Shown one piece after another: positions 29,865 to 39,879 of a DNA stretch of 64,000 bases. The notes beneath the pieces were generated by a model. The model worked only from the letters and a program-made list of their open reading frames with translations. It was not told where the DNA came from and did no database searches. Within the stretch, counting starts at the first letter, position 1. Every line of letters begins with the position of its first letter. The position numbers and the translations under genes were made by a program. Origin of the DNA: Tritrichomonas musculus (Eukaryota; Parabasalia; Tritrichomonadida; Tritrichomonadidae); the NCBI GenBank assembly GCA_039105265.1, contig JAPFFF010000067.1, positions 124,001 to 188,000 of the forward strand. Reading direction: 5' to 3'.

Positions 29865-32800
29865 GTGGTAAAATACGAAAATAAAGACGGATATTGGAGT
29901 GTTCTACTGAAATGTACCAAGAAAGAGTCATGCAATTTTTCGGCAAGTCTAAATATAAACGGAATAGAATATACCTCTGAATTTGGGTATTCTCATAGCA
30001 GTTATGAGTCAGAATCGTGCTATAAAGTTGTTTCAGAAAATTGTTATAAATATATTCCTTTCCACTACAATAGCCGAATAGATATTGGGAATCCTCCTTA
30101 TGGACTGATACTTTATATGCCTTCTGACAAAGAAGTAATTTTTCCGATACCAGATGTTTCGTATAAAGAAGGAGGAAATACTTTTGAGTTTCCAGCAGGA
30201 TGTGGGTATTATTCTGTCGTACCAAGACCTGAAGCATGCAGTACTTTATACACAAACTGTAATATACAGACTTCTGGCGTCGTTATTGGAGAAAATATTG
30301 AGTCTCATCTTTTTGTTCTAAATTCTTTGGGAAATACTGTAGATATAGCAAATAATAGAATATCTGAGCTGCAAAATCTTTATTCAAACCTCCAAAAACA
30401 ACTAAACGATATGAAAAACAAGACAAATTGGTTTAATTATATCAAAGATGTTGTGTGTATAGCTGGTGCCACAGTAAATTTTGTCGGCGGTCCAAAGGCG
30501 CTTTTATCGTTGGCGGCAGAGGGAATATCAAAGGTAAAAAGATTTTGTTTTGCTGGTGAAGAGGTTTCGGAAGGAGCGGAGGCAATAGTTCGGGACGTTG
30601 ATGTTCTTGCGGCTCCAAGAGAGATTCGAACAGCACTGGAATTTATTGAAGAAATAGAGGCGTTTGACAAGAAATGTTTCCGATATCTTTGTTATGGAGT
30701 TGATGACAATGAGGAGATTAAAATAGACGGAGAGTATGAAGATTTTCGAATAAATGTTCCGTATTTAGATGTATATGCAGAAAATTGTCCTTCAGCTGTT
30801 TGGATTATGTCGATGACAAGAGAACAGAAACCGATTTTGTTGGGCGAAGAACTGACTAATAAACAATTGATTACAGCAAAGGCAGTCAAAAAATTGATAG
30901 ATAATCATATGAAACAGCTCAAAACAGTCGATTTGTCGGGTTATATTTCAAAGGAAGAAGCGAATGGAAAATATGTGTTAAAAACAGATATATTATCAAC
31001 TGAGAAAATATCTCAAGAATTATCAATCGCTACAAAATTCGTAAATGGAACAACAAATGATGAAGATAAAAGAACTTATATCACAAATTTGGATGGAGAT
31101 TTATGCAACATATTAAAGAAATCATCACTTTTTGTGAAAGGCTCTTGTAATAACGAAGATATTTCAGGAGAATATTTGTATGATAGAGAAGACGCGGAAT
31201 ATTATCATTACAAGAAAGGCGAAAATACTTTTTCTATATACTTTTTCTATTACGGTGGAACATTCAGATATAACGGAAATTATGTTGTGGACCTAGAGTC
31301 TGTAAGTTATTCATATGAACCTGAAGTTTATGATGAATATTGTATTCCAAATATAAATTTCGTAAAAAATAATTTTGCTCAGAAAAGTGAATTAACAAAC
31401 AATAATATTGAAATACTTAAAGATGAAAAAATATATGATGAGGATAAGGAAATATTCTTTAATAATATTCATGAGGCTGTTAATGACAACAATGTATTAT
31501 CATCACTATTAGTTTTACGATATATTTGGGAAATTTTTCAAGATATGATTATAGAAGCCGCTGTATTAAAAGATGAAACTACAAGAAGCTATAGATTTAA
31601 AATTGAAGATTATGAAACAATGACGTTAAATGATATTGATGAAGCAAAAGATTATGAAGTATTAAGTGAAAAATCATCTATGAAAATGTATTATAACTTA
31701 CTTGATAAAATTAAAGCTAAACAAGATTCAATAGCGATATCAACAAATAAAACAGATTATGAAACAAATAAAGAATCAACATCAATTATTCCATCATTAT
31801 CGTTAATAAATCAGTTAATAAACAATGATAAATATGTAGAGAAAAATGATGATGGTTCATTATCGATATCTACTACTTTTACAAATAATTCTCCATCGCT
31901 AATAGTGAATAATCCATATTATCCAGATATAAGATTATGTAACGAAAATAGTTATGTCACATTAAGATATGCGCCTTATACTGAAGAATTTATGATACAA
32001 TATAAAGATGCCGATATGATAAACTGCACATATAAATCTCAAAAATATAAAACAACAATAAGAGACCAGTTAGTAGTTGCTGGACGAGTTATGATAAAAG
32101 GTTCTGACTTAAATATATTTGATATTTATTCATCAAGTTCAGCAAAACAAGCACTTATAAATTTTGGATTAGATTTGGCAAATAAGAGCGAAATATTGTA
32201 TGAATTAAAAAATAATATTCCAAAATTATCGTTATACTTGAATAGTTCAAAAATAATAGCGATTAATAAAGATAAAGTAGAAATAAGCACTGATTTGTAC
32301 AAAAATGACGATAAATATTTGACGGAATCAGAATGTGATGGAAAATATGTAGCAAAAAATAATGATGGTTCATTATCGGTTAATAGTACCGAAAGTAATA
32401 TTGCAAATTTCTTTAGTTCTGTTGATGCAAATACTCTTGCTTTAATTACTTTTGGATATGATAGTAAATATAATTCTGTCTTTATGTATAGGTCTTCAAA
32501 AGCTGCTGATACTGGCGAAGTATTTATATTTGTTGATGGTCATAGATTTCAGTCATTTCAAATGTTTGGTTCAGCAAGAAATACAACAATTGATTCAAAT
32601 TTATATGTTTCTGGCAAAATAACATCAAACGGCTCAAATACAATTACTCATTATGCCCCGATAGAAGCGGGCGAAGAAATATCGGACTATAAGATTGGAA
32701 AACCGGTATTTTTATCAGGTCATGTGTACAGAAGAGACCAACAAAAAAATATGTTCGTCAGTTCGACAGCAGAAGACACCACAGACTGTATTTGCTCCGT

Positions 32801-33062
32801 AATCATAGACGGTTCATGGAAGGAATTTGTTGGTGTCATTGTAGAGGTAGATTCAGAAAACGGATGCGTCAAATTCGCTACACACGGAGACTATTTATTT
32901 TATGTCGATGACGCTAATTTGTATCAAATAGGAGATGTAATTCTATATGACGGAAGGATTTTGGACGAGGATTATGCCATGACTTTAAAGATTCAACAAA
33001 GTATTGTGGGCAAAGTAAGTGCAAAAATAAACGAACATATATTGGCTATTTTCAAATCTTAA
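29865..33062 (+). CDS. Polinton giant fibre-like protein, second ORF
   Basis: An open frame of about 1065 codons; the start is not resolved. It contains a short coiled coil with LQNLYSNLQKQLNDMKNKT, a hydrophobic stretch (VVCIAGATVNFVGGPKALLS) and recurring blocks of the form KYV-NDDGSLSIS. The C-terminal domain (IGKPVFLSGHVY, then IGDVILYDGRIL) recalls phage tail-spike C-terminal modules. Repeated fibre-type blocks and length suggest a receptor-binding or surface protein. It ends 4 bases into the convergent reverse-strand gene. Confidence 0.55.
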   Translation: MVKYENKDGYWSVLLKCTKKESCNFSASLNINGIEYTSEFGYSHSSYESESCYKVVSENCYKYIPFHYNSRIDIGNPPYGLILYMPSDKEVIFPIPDVSYKEGGNTFEFPAGCGYYSVVPRPEACSTLYTNCNIQTSGVVIGENIESHLFVLNSLGNTVDIANNRISELQNLYSNLQKQLNDMKNKTNWFNYIKDVVCIAGATVNFVGGPKALLSLAAEGISKVKRFCFAGEEVSEGAEAIVRDVDVLAAPREIRTALEFIEEIEAFDKKCFRYLCYGVDDNEEIKIDGEYEDFRINVPYLDVYAENCPSAVWIMSMTREQKPILLGEELTNKQLITAKAVKKLIDNHMKQLKTVDLSGYISKEEANGKYVLKTDILSTEKISQELSIATKFVNGTTNDEDKRTYITNLDGDLCNILKKSSLFVKGSCNNEDISGEYLYDREDAEYYHYKKGENTFSIYFFYYGGTFRYNGNYVVDLESVSYSYEPEVYDEYCIPNINFVKNNFAQKSELTNNNIEILKDEKIYDEDKEIFFNNIHEAVNDNNVLSSLLVLRYIWEIFQDMIIEAAVLKDETTRSYRFKIEDYETMTLNDIDEAKDYEVLSEKSSMKMYYNLLDKIKAKQDSIAISTNKTDYETNKESTSIIPSLSLINQLINNDKYVEKNDDGSLSISTTFTNNSPSLIVNNPYYPDIRLCNENSYVTLRYAPYTEEFMIQYKDADMINCTYKSQKYKTTIRDQLVVAGRVMIKGSDLNIFDIYSSSSAKQALINFGLDLANKSEILYELKNNIPKLSLYLNSSKIIAINKDKVEISTDLYKNDDKYLTESECDGKYVAKNNDGSLSVNSTESNIANFFSSVDANTLALITFGYDSKYNSVFMYRSSKAADTGEVFIFVDGHRFQSFQMFGSARNTTIDSNLYVSGKITSNGSNTITHYAPIEAGEEISDYKIGKPVFLSGHVYRRDQQKNMFVSSTAEDTTDCICSVIIDGSWKEFVGVIVEVDSENGCVKFATHGDYLFYVDDANLYQIGDVILYDGRILDEDYAMTLKIQQSIVGKVSAKINEHILAIFKS

Positions 33063-33565
33063 ACACATATTTTGAGACTCACTCCATATTTTATGAACTG
33101 TGAGTAGATGTCATTGTAGGCATATTTCATGTCTTCTGTCTTGTTGTTCTTCGTTATGAGAATCTTCGAAATATATATCAATTTATCGGAGGAACAACAG
33201 GAATTACAGGCAATATCTTCGTCCAATACTAATTCGACTTTATCTGCGTCGGTCAAGAGTTTAATCATATTCATGAGAGATGTGGTATTACAAACGAGAT
33301 AAGCATTCACTTTTAGTGGATTGTCCTCATAGACAGAAACGAGCATTTCGAGGAATTTATTTTTTTGCTCAAGGGAGTCAAGCTGATTGTAGTTCTTTAA
33401 ATCAGACAAACTATTGCTTCGAGAGACTGTTTTTGCGGTGTTAAGTTGAGGGACATTAGGGTAGGTAATCTGTATATTGGTATTCTGTTCTTGCGAAATT
33501 GATGTATTGTTCTTGCTTTTTGCTTCTGATGACAGTATACGAGCTTGTCGGAGAGTTCCAGACAT
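33059..33565 (-). CDS. Polinton small protein, unknown
   Basis: 168 residues, reverse strand. A polar N-terminus (1-60) is followed by a helical part (LDSLEQKNKFLEMLVSVYED) and a CNSCC cluster near 140. No family recognised. Convergent with the giant fibre-like gene and 21 bases downstream of another reverse gene. Confidence 0.5.
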   Translation of the reverse strand: MSGTLRQARILSSEAKSKNNTSISQEQNTNIQITYPNVPQLNTAKTVSRSNSLSDLKNYNQLDSLEQKNKFLEMLVSVYEDNPLKVNAYLVCNTTSLMNMIKLLTDADKVELVLDEDIACNSCCSSDKLIYISKILITKNNKTEDMKYAYNDIYSQFIKYGVSLKICV

Positions 33566-33586
33566 TATTTGAATAACAAAAAATTT

Positions 33587-33826
33587 TCAGGAGTAAAGAT
33601 TGCTAACAGCTCTATTTAACAGATTTCTTACCTTCATATCTCTGTCATATTTTCGTTGAATCTTCTCTCTTTTTGCTATTTTTTTGGGGTCCGTGGGAGG
33701 TGTTTGGCTCAATATCCTTCGATAATATTGAAGACGAGATTTCAGTTGTTTCAGAGTAGGTGTGGCGAAAGTTTTTCTACCGTGCCAGTTTTTGAGAGGG
33801 AGGAGAGCTGGCTGTTCTTGAGACAT
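33587..33826 (-). CDS. Polinton small basic protein, unknown
   Basis: 79 residues, strongly basic (LKQLKSRLQYYRRILSQ, KKIAKREKIQRKYDRD). Possibly nucleic-acid binding, for example packaging with the genome. It diverges from the integrase gene, with start codons 18 bases apart, so the two share a promoter region. Confidence 0.5.
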   Translation of the reverse strand: MSQEQPALLPLKNWHGRKTFATPTLKQLKSRLQYYRRILSQTPPTDPKKIAKREKIQRKYDRDMKVRNLLNRAVSNLYS

Positions 33827-33843
33827 TTTCTACCAAATAAAAA

Positions 33844-35751
33844 ATGAATACAAGTAACTTACTTTACAATAATTCGGATAAAATAATAAATCATATCATA
33901 TCGGAAACAAACTTGCCGATAGACGATTTGTTGAGAGGTAATGATGGGGATGTCCTGAATACCAGCAATAAAATACGGATATTTTGTAGATGCCTTTCTG
34001 ACCCTCAACAAAAAGTAAATTATAAAGCTGAGAGGATAATGGACTGGCTAGGAAATCAGAAAATAGACTCTTTGGACGACTTTTTGGACTATATGGACGA
34101 TCCTTCTTATTGCTTCAATAATGGGAGAAAATTTACTTATAACCACGCTTTTACTCGAACAGATATTCAACACGTAAATAATTTCTTGAGAATCAACCAA
34201 GACAGAATCGATAGATTGCTTTTTGCAAGGATAGAACAATTAAAAGAAGGTATCAAAAGAGTCAATGAATCCAGATATAAAGATGCTTGCGAAAGAGCCA
34301 AAGAAGAATTGTTCAGACAAAAATTGACCAACAAAAACAGGCCACAATTTGGTGCTGTCAGAGATTTTATTCAGCAAAATGGCTGCACAGCAGACTCTCG
34401 CTTTGCGAGTGGAGGGAATAAACACATATATCTCTTTGAAGATACACCCAGAGTTTATACAAGAATTGTGATTCAAGATGATGATATACAACAAATTTAT
34501 GACGAATTTATTGAGGAATGGGAAAAGAGACAAAGACCTAAAAGACCTATTTTTAGAGATACATTCACAGATAAATTGAACGAATTTGTTGTTTATAATC
34601 ATGAGAGACTACTAGATAAAGAGGAATTCAATAGAGTCAGTAGGGGTTGGGGAGAGAGTAGTTTGTCCGAAGACGAGAGATACAATAGATACGTCAATAA
34701 ATTTTATTTCCAACCAACGACATATTCAACTTATGAAATTCCTCAGGAGCAAAATATTATTGGGTTCAAAACAGAGAGTAAAATAAGAGCTTTGAAGAAT
34801 TTGTTTCCCGACAGACAGGTCAAAATGGCTGAGAATACATCATACTTTCCGCTGAAAAAGAACGCGAAGATGTATCAACTCCATAAAGTTTCATCAAGAA
34901 ATTCCTATATTATTGATTTGATGTTTGTTGATAAATTATGTTATTTAGTCATGATAAATGTCAATACAAGGTATTTGTACGTTGAGTTGGTCAACCAGAT
35001 ATTGTTTGGAGAAGAGAAAGTCGAAGAAAAGCATCAGAGATTCGCGAAATATGATAAATCAGCAGATACTTACTTGAAAACCCTCGATAAATTGCTGCAA
35101 TCAGGTGTTGTAATAAAAAGCTTGACGTTTGATGGAGAAGGTTCTTTTAACTCAAGAAAGGCACAAAACTATTATAGGACACATGGAATAGAATGGCAAA
35201 CTGCACCAAGAATGAGAATGGGAAACTATCCAGACTTCATGAAAAAGGAGCAAAAACAGGTAAAAACAGACCCGATGCACAGTTCTTTGGGACTGATAGA
35301 TAGAGTCATCAGAACACTGAGAGATATGGCATACAATATGGGAATCGGGATAATTACTCCGTCGATAATGGAAGAATTAGTGAGGCAATATAATAACGCA
35401 CCTCATAAAACACTCTCAAAATATGCCAGGAAAAGCGCCAGTCTTGCTGGGGTCTCCTATGGAGCCGTTTCTCCGAGGATGGTTCAAGAAGATAAAGAAC
35501 TTGAATCGTTGATTGTGATGAATATCTGTAAAGAGAATTATGACATAATGACGAGTAAAGGATTTTATTTGCCAAAAGTGATGTCGGTAAAATTGTATAA
35601 CGAAAAGGATGGAATGATGAAGAGAAGGTCCAATGTACAGCCAGGAAAGTATAGAGTTATTGGATTTAAGAATGGTTTGTATGAAATAGAGGGACAAAAA
35701 AATATGAGACAAATGATGCCTAGGTGGAAAATTGACTGGCCAACTCTGTAG
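33844..35751 (+). CDS. Polinton retroviral-type integrase
   Basis: 635 residues. The first 300 residues are an element-specific, charged extension. From about 350 the rve-type DDE fold can be followed: SYIIDLMFVDKLCYLVMINV with the first acidic residue, then LTFDGEGSFNS with the second, and the helix SSLGLIDRVIRTLRDM. A chromodomain-like C-terminus (PGKYRVIGFKNGLYEIEG) follows. The family inserts the linear element into the host genome. The 3' end overlaps the convergent polymerase gene by about 32 bases. Confidence 0.88.
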   Translation: MNTSNLLYNNSDKIINHIISETNLPIDDLLRGNDGDVLNTSNKIRIFCRCLSDPQQKVNYKAERIMDWLGNQKIDSLDDFLDYMDDPSYCFNNGRKFTYNHAFTRTDIQHVNNFLRINQDRIDRLLFARIEQLKEGIKRVNESRYKDACERAKEELFRQKLTNKNRPQFGAVRDFIQQNGCTADSRFASGGNKHIYLFEDTPRVYTRIVIQDDDIQQIYDEFIEEWEKRQRPKRPIFRDTFTDKLNEFVVYNHERLLDKEEFNRVSRGWGESSLSEDERYNRYVNKFYFQPTTYSTYEIPQEQNIIGFKTESKIRALKNLFPDRQVKMAENTSYFPLKKNAKMYQLHKVSSRNSYIIDLMFVDKLCYLVMINVNTRYLYVELVNQILFGEEKVEEKHQRFAKYDKSADTYLKTLDKLLQSGVVIKSLTFDGEGSFNSRKAQNYYRTHGIEWQTAPRMRMGNYPDFMKKEQKQVKTDPMHSSLGLIDRVIRTLRDMAYNMGIGIITPSIMEELVRQYNNAPHKTLSKYARKSASLAGVSYGAVSPRMVQEDKELESLIVMNICKENYDIMTSKGFYLPKVMSVKLYNEKDGMMKRRSNVQPGKYRVIGFKNGLYEIEGQKNMRQMMPRWKIDWPTL

Positions 35752-38700
35752 GACCCAGCTTTGCTGTGGTAAAATATTGGGTAATATCTCCTTCAGCATA
35801 GTCTGTTTTGATACATCTCTCGAATTTTTTTCTTGTCGATACAGTCATATTTTTGTTCATTTCGAAACAAGGTTGTCCTTTTGTTAGGTCGAATGTAATG
35901 GAGTTGCCATTGAAGAGTGTTTCATAAAGCTTCATTACATCTCCTTGAAACTCTTCGTTGAATTTATATTTGATGGAATTTTGTGTGAGTCCCTTGCCTC
36001 GTATTACATAATCAATCTCTCCAGTAGAATCTGTAATCATATGGACGTACATTTTCTTCATCAAGAAGAATGCTTCAATAGATTCTGGCATCTCATCATG
36101 ACCATTTATCGAAGGGAAATCACAGTGAAATTGTCCTAAATTTTTCCCGATAAGTTCGCGGTTATATTTATTGTTGAATTCTTTTTGTAGACGTTTTAAG
36201 TCGGCAGATTCTATCATAAATGAGTCTGTATCTTGGTAATAAATATGGCATCCTGTATCGAAAGCAAGACACATAACTTCATTCATTATTCTCTTGGACA
36301 TTGACAGAACTTGGATGCCTAAAAGAGAGAAATTGAAGTGATTATCTATTTGTTTGAGGGTCTTTATTGCGTGAATATTTGAGTTGTTTAACTGAATATC
36401 TTCGACAATTTTGTTATAGTTTTTTGCCCAATATTTATCGAGTTCATCTCCTTCGTGAAGATATTTGTAGTCTTTATCTACTGGCCTCTCTATTGTTTTG
36501 CCGTAGCAGGAATTCATGATGAGTTTGTAGAGATTTTGGAGCGGATTATTCTGTTTCTTATATTCGAGTCGTTTATTGAATATTTCTCTGATACAATCTT
36601 GAATTCGATAATCTTTCTTTCCGTCCCAATAATATCCTCTCAGAATATTGAATTCTATTTGCTGAAACTCAATAAAGTCCTCCAAAGTAATATTGTCGAC
36701 AACCATTTTAATGGTTTGATTTGGTTGGAGAATGTCGTTATTTCTGTTTAAACCACCTATTTTCTGAACAATTAACGGAAATGCATAATGTTTGTTGATT
36801 TTTGTTATTTCGATTTCAACGATATATGCGGACTGTTGGGAGAGGAAATTATAGTTGAGTTGGTCTTGTTGTATTACCTTTGGACGTCCTTCAACTGTGT
36901 ATAATCTACTCATTGCGGAAGGATATAATGATACGGCATCAAAATCGCAAAGGTTCTTCTTGATATGCCATTTCTTGTTATAAGCCGTCATACATCTACC
37001 TCCATATATCGCCTTTGAGCAAAAATATCTCACATGACCGCCTAATTTATAGAGATTTTGGTTGGGATAATAGACTCTTTGATTGAAGACTTCGTTTGCG
37101 AGAGATGATATGCTGATGAAATTAAATGGGTCGACTTTGAAGTCTTTGATGAATCCTTCACGCAGTTTATTGAATCCGATTCTGAGGATATTAACGTCTT
37201 GCTGGCAGTAAAATTCTGCATATTTCCACATGTCAAAATGGTTTTCGTCTATTCGGCAGCCAGATATTTTATCGATATTAGTGTTGAATAAATTGTAGTC
37301 TTCATCGGTCCATATTTTGTCCTCATTTTCTCCTGCTTCGTTAATTGTGCCATAGTTAGTTTTAAGACGATTAAGAGTGTAATATTTGTATGGAAATATC
37401 TCTTTTTGTATGTCAGGAATGTCAAACATAGAGGGTAATTGAGATAATTTGCAGGAAAGAATTGGTAAAGAGTCTTTGAGATGAATTGTTTTGTTGTTAT
37501 ATTTTATATCGGCCTTCATTGTTTTTGTACCTTTGATGATGGATTTGGCGAGTCCGAAAGAGGCCAACATTCTGATATCATACGCTAAATTGTGGAAATA
37601 AACGACGGCGTCATCTGGTAAATAATCTAGTAATTGTTTATTACAGTCTTCTCCTCGGAAAGTTTTATTGATACGGCCTGTTCTATTCTGTAAGACGCAG
37701 AGGAAAGATTTGTGAATTTCTGTTGATGTATCTGCTTCAAAATCGGCATACCAATATGTTTTGTTGTCAGTTTGGAGTAGTTTCTTTTTGTCAAATTTTA
37801 TTAGTTTCGTGCATTGTTCTTCGTTATATTCGAGGTCGATAAGGTCAATATCGTCGATTACTTCTTTGTAGAAAACTGTGTTGAGGACCTTATATTGACC
37901 GAATGTGATTGGGACGAAGAAGTTGTTTTTCATTAAAGTTCGAACGAGGTCTGATGATGTCATGAAGGTTCTGCAATTTATCCAATGGTCTTTCAAGTAC
38001 TCTTTATTGTATTTGTCTTCTTCGCATGTATCTAGGTGTTTGATATAGTATGTGCTGAAAGGCGTTTTCTCCTCAAGGAAATAGTGCTTATTGAAGACAT
38101 TCATTGTATGAGCTCTATTTGGTTCAGCATTTTCTATACCTAAATAATGTTTATTTGTATCATTCTTTTTGGACCTGACAGAACGTTTTTTGTTTTTTCC
38201 ATTGGCATCTTCGTTAATAAACGATAATTTGACGTGAATTTTGAACTCAGTACATAGTTCGTTTAGAGCTTTTTGGGAGAGATATCTTGAATTAATTCTT
38301 AGGCGCATTTTGTTTAGTGTATCATCATCATAGCATCCTGTTTGTTGAAGAGCGTAAATGAAACAGCAATCGTCCAATTCCTTTCTCTGTTTGCCTTTTT
38401 TGTCCACGAGAGATGTGAAAATCTGTAGTTTCTTGAGATATTTTGAGACATTTGATGGGCAGTTTTCACGTACCAAATATTGAAAGAAACTTCCGCCTAC
38501 GTCATTTTTTACCTTAATATTCTGAAATTCACTAAAGCGAACTGCTTCAAAGAGGCTCCATTCGGGTATTTTTTCGGCTCCATTCTCATAAAAATATTCT
38601 GGGACAACGTTCTCTATATCGAAGATGAAGTGTTTTTCTGTTAGATTTTCCATTAATTTGTTGTATATTTCGGGCGTTAATTGATAGGAATGCCATTGAT

Positions 38701-39175
38701 TTTTGATTTTGAAAGCGAGTTTGTATTTGGTGATAATGGGCAAAGAATCTATATATTCTTCAAAGAATTCTTTCAATTTGGGAAGCAATAAGAGTCTTCC
38801 GTCCTTATCTAATCTCTCAAAGTCGATCTGCCATTTTTTAGGAGAGTATTCTAATTTTTCCATTATTTGATTCACGATTTCTTGTTGTGAGTTGTTCTCC
38901 GTCTTGAGAGGTTTTTCTTCTTGTTTGGGAGGTTCTTCTTGTTTGGGAGGTTCTTGTTGTGCAGGGGTATTGTTCTTGCCTTTGAAAAACCAGTACATTG
39001 CATCATAATTGTCTAAATCTCCATCGTACCCTTCATACTTAGCACATTCTCGGATGTCGTAAAGAAATTCCTCTTGCGAGTTCCAATAATATGAAAAGTC
39101 ATGTTGTAGTTTCTCGTTTATTATCAATTCAAATAGTTCTTGTAATTCTTCGGGAGTAGCTTCGGAGAGTCTCAT
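35720..39175 (-). CDS. Polinton protein-primed family B DNA polymerase
   Basis: 1151 residues. An Exo I-type motif (YADFEADTS) lies near 473, polymerase motif A (DFDAVSLYPSAM) near 742, motif B (KLIMNSCYGKT) near 885 and motif C (YYQDTDSFMI) near 983. The long N-terminal region (1-450) is larger than in phage enzymes, as usual for Polintons, with a Pro/Glu-rich stretch around 72-95. It would copy the element from protein-primed ends. It occupies the right arm and is transcribed inward from the right end. Confidence 0.93.
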   Translation of the reverse strand: MRLSEATPEELQELFELIINEKLQHDFSYYWNSQEEFLYDIRECAKYEGYDGDLDNYDAMYWFFKGKNNTPAQQEPPKQEEPPKQEEKPLKTENNSQQEIVNQIMEKLEYSPKKWQIDFERLDKDGRLLLLPKLKEFFEEYIDSLPIITKYKLAFKIKNQWHSYQLTPEIYNKLMENLTEKHFIFDIENVVPEYFYENGAEKIPEWSLFEAVRFSEFQNIKVKNDVGGSFFQYLVRENCPSNVSKYLKKLQIFTSLVDKKGKQRKELDDCCFIYALQQTGCYDDDTLNKMRLRINSRYLSQKALNELCTEFKIHVKLSFINEDANGKNKKRSVRSKKNDTNKHYLGIENAEPNRAHTMNVFNKHYFLEEKTPFSTYYIKHLDTCEEDKYNKEYLKDHWINCRTFMTSSDLVRTLMKNNFFVPITFGQYKVLNTVFYKEVIDDIDLIDLEYNEEQCTKLIKFDKKKLLQTDNKTYWYADFEADTSTEIHKSFLCVLQNRTGRINKTFRGEDCNKQLLDYLPDDAVVYFHNLAYDIRMLASFGLAKSIIKGTKTMKADIKYNNKTIHLKDSLPILSCKLSQLPSMFDIPDIQKEIFPYKYYTLNRLKTNYGTINEAGENEDKIWTDEDYNLFNTNIDKISGCRIDENHFDMWKYAEFYCQQDVNILRIGFNKLREGFIKDFKVDPFNFISISSLANEVFNQRVYYPNQNLYKLGGHVRYFCSKAIYGGRCMTAYNKKWHIKKNLCDFDAVSLYPSAMSRLYTVEGRPKVIQQDQLNYNFLSQQSAYIVEIEITKINKHYAFPLIVQKIGGLNRNNDILQPNQTIKMVVDNITLEDFIEFQQIEFNILRGYYWDGKKDYRIQDCIREIFNKRLEYKKQNNPLQNLYKLIMNSCYGKTIERPVDKDYKYLHEGDELDKYWAKNYNKIVEDIQLNNSNIHAIKTLKQIDNHFNFSLLGIQVLSMSKRIMNEVMCLAFDTGCHIYYQDTDSFMIESADLKRLQKEFNNKYNRELIGKNLGQFHCDFPSINGHDEMPESIEAFFLMKKMYVHMITDSTGEIDYVIRGKGLTQNSIKYKFNEEFQGDVMKLYETLFNGNSITFDLTKGQPCFEMNKNMTVSTRKKFERCIKTDYAEGDITQYFTTAKLGPTELASQFST

Positions 39176-39625
39176 TTTTGCAATGAAAATAAAAAATTAA
39201 AAAATATAAAAAATTTATACCACCTATCATAAATGTGAAAATTTCAAAAAATTATTTTTTTCAGAAAAAGTTTCAAAAAAGTTGAAACAACTCGTTAGTA
39301 CAGAAATCACCCCTTTATTAGCGAGTATGAAATATGTTCAAAGGTATGAAATATACTCATTGTAGACACCTAATTTAGGTCAATAATTGGGTCAATTTAC
39401 TGTTCACAAACCGTATATTTGACACTTTTGAAGTCAAAAAGTTGTGTGGAGATGAGGTCGAGTCAAGTGTGGGGACACTTATGGAGAAGTCGAGTCATTT
39501 TTTGGACTCAAAAAGGGCTAAAACAAGGTGTTGGGAGGTCAAAAAGTGCCTCAATTAGGTGTTCCAATGAGTGTTTGAGGGGATTTGTGTACGAAGTACA
39601 GAAATCACCGCAAACGTATACTACT
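39176..39625. other. Right subterminal region and candidate right end of the Polinton
   Basis: Non-coding. Two 15-base direct copies of AGTACAGAAATCACC lie at 39297-39311 and 39595-39609; the second is part of the candidate terminal repeat that ends GTATACTACT at 39625. Pieces with AAAAAGT between them mirror the left subterminal repeats. Confidence 0.55.
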
Positions 39626-39879
39626 TTTTATCTTTGGTTATCATATTGACATCAATCCATTTAAAATAATGTCTATATAAACATTGTATTAATATAAATC
39701 TTTTTCTCCCTGATATTTGCCGTCTTTTTCTATATATTCAATTAAACATTTATGAATATCTTTCATTGTCTTTAAACATTTTCATTTGTCCATCAAATTT
39801 GTTAATAATCAATGTTTATATTAATTATTAAGCCTTCTCAAAAAGTTGTATACAAAATTTCTCAATTTAGATTTTTGAC
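39626..39879. other. Intergenic, nothing recognised
   Basis: AT-rich host flank between the Polinton and the BTB gene. No target duplication partner found. Confidence 0.4.

Larger units (their letters stand above)
22553..39625. mobile_element. Maverick/Polinton element, largely whole
   Basis: About 17.1 kb, within the usual size range. Parts in order: two glutamine-rich proteins, packaging ATPase, coiled-coil protein (reverse strand), small glycine-rich protein (reverse), major-capsid candidate, HNH nuclease, small protein (reverse), two long fibre-like ORFs, two small reverse-strand proteins, retroviral-type integrase, and protein-primed family B polymerase (reverse). Candidate ends both start AGTAGTATA, and a GTGATTT block follows on both sides; the rest of the repeats has drifted. 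The 6 bases outside (TTTGAG and TTTTAT) do not form a duplication. Long open frames suggest a fairly recent insertion. It looks whole apart from perhaps one break. No maturation protease was recognised. Confidence 0.88.

Noticed and set aside
30437-30889. Minus-strand ORFs inside the giant fibre-like ORF
   Set aside because: Low-complexity shadows of the plus-strand frame.
22547-39631. Target-site duplication around the Polinton
   Set aside because: The adjacent hexamers TTTGAG and TTTTAT do not match; either drift or slightly wrong ends.
39419-39649. 76-codon plus-strand ORF at the right Polinton end
   Set aside because: Opens with TTG, crosses the element boundary, and resembles no protein.
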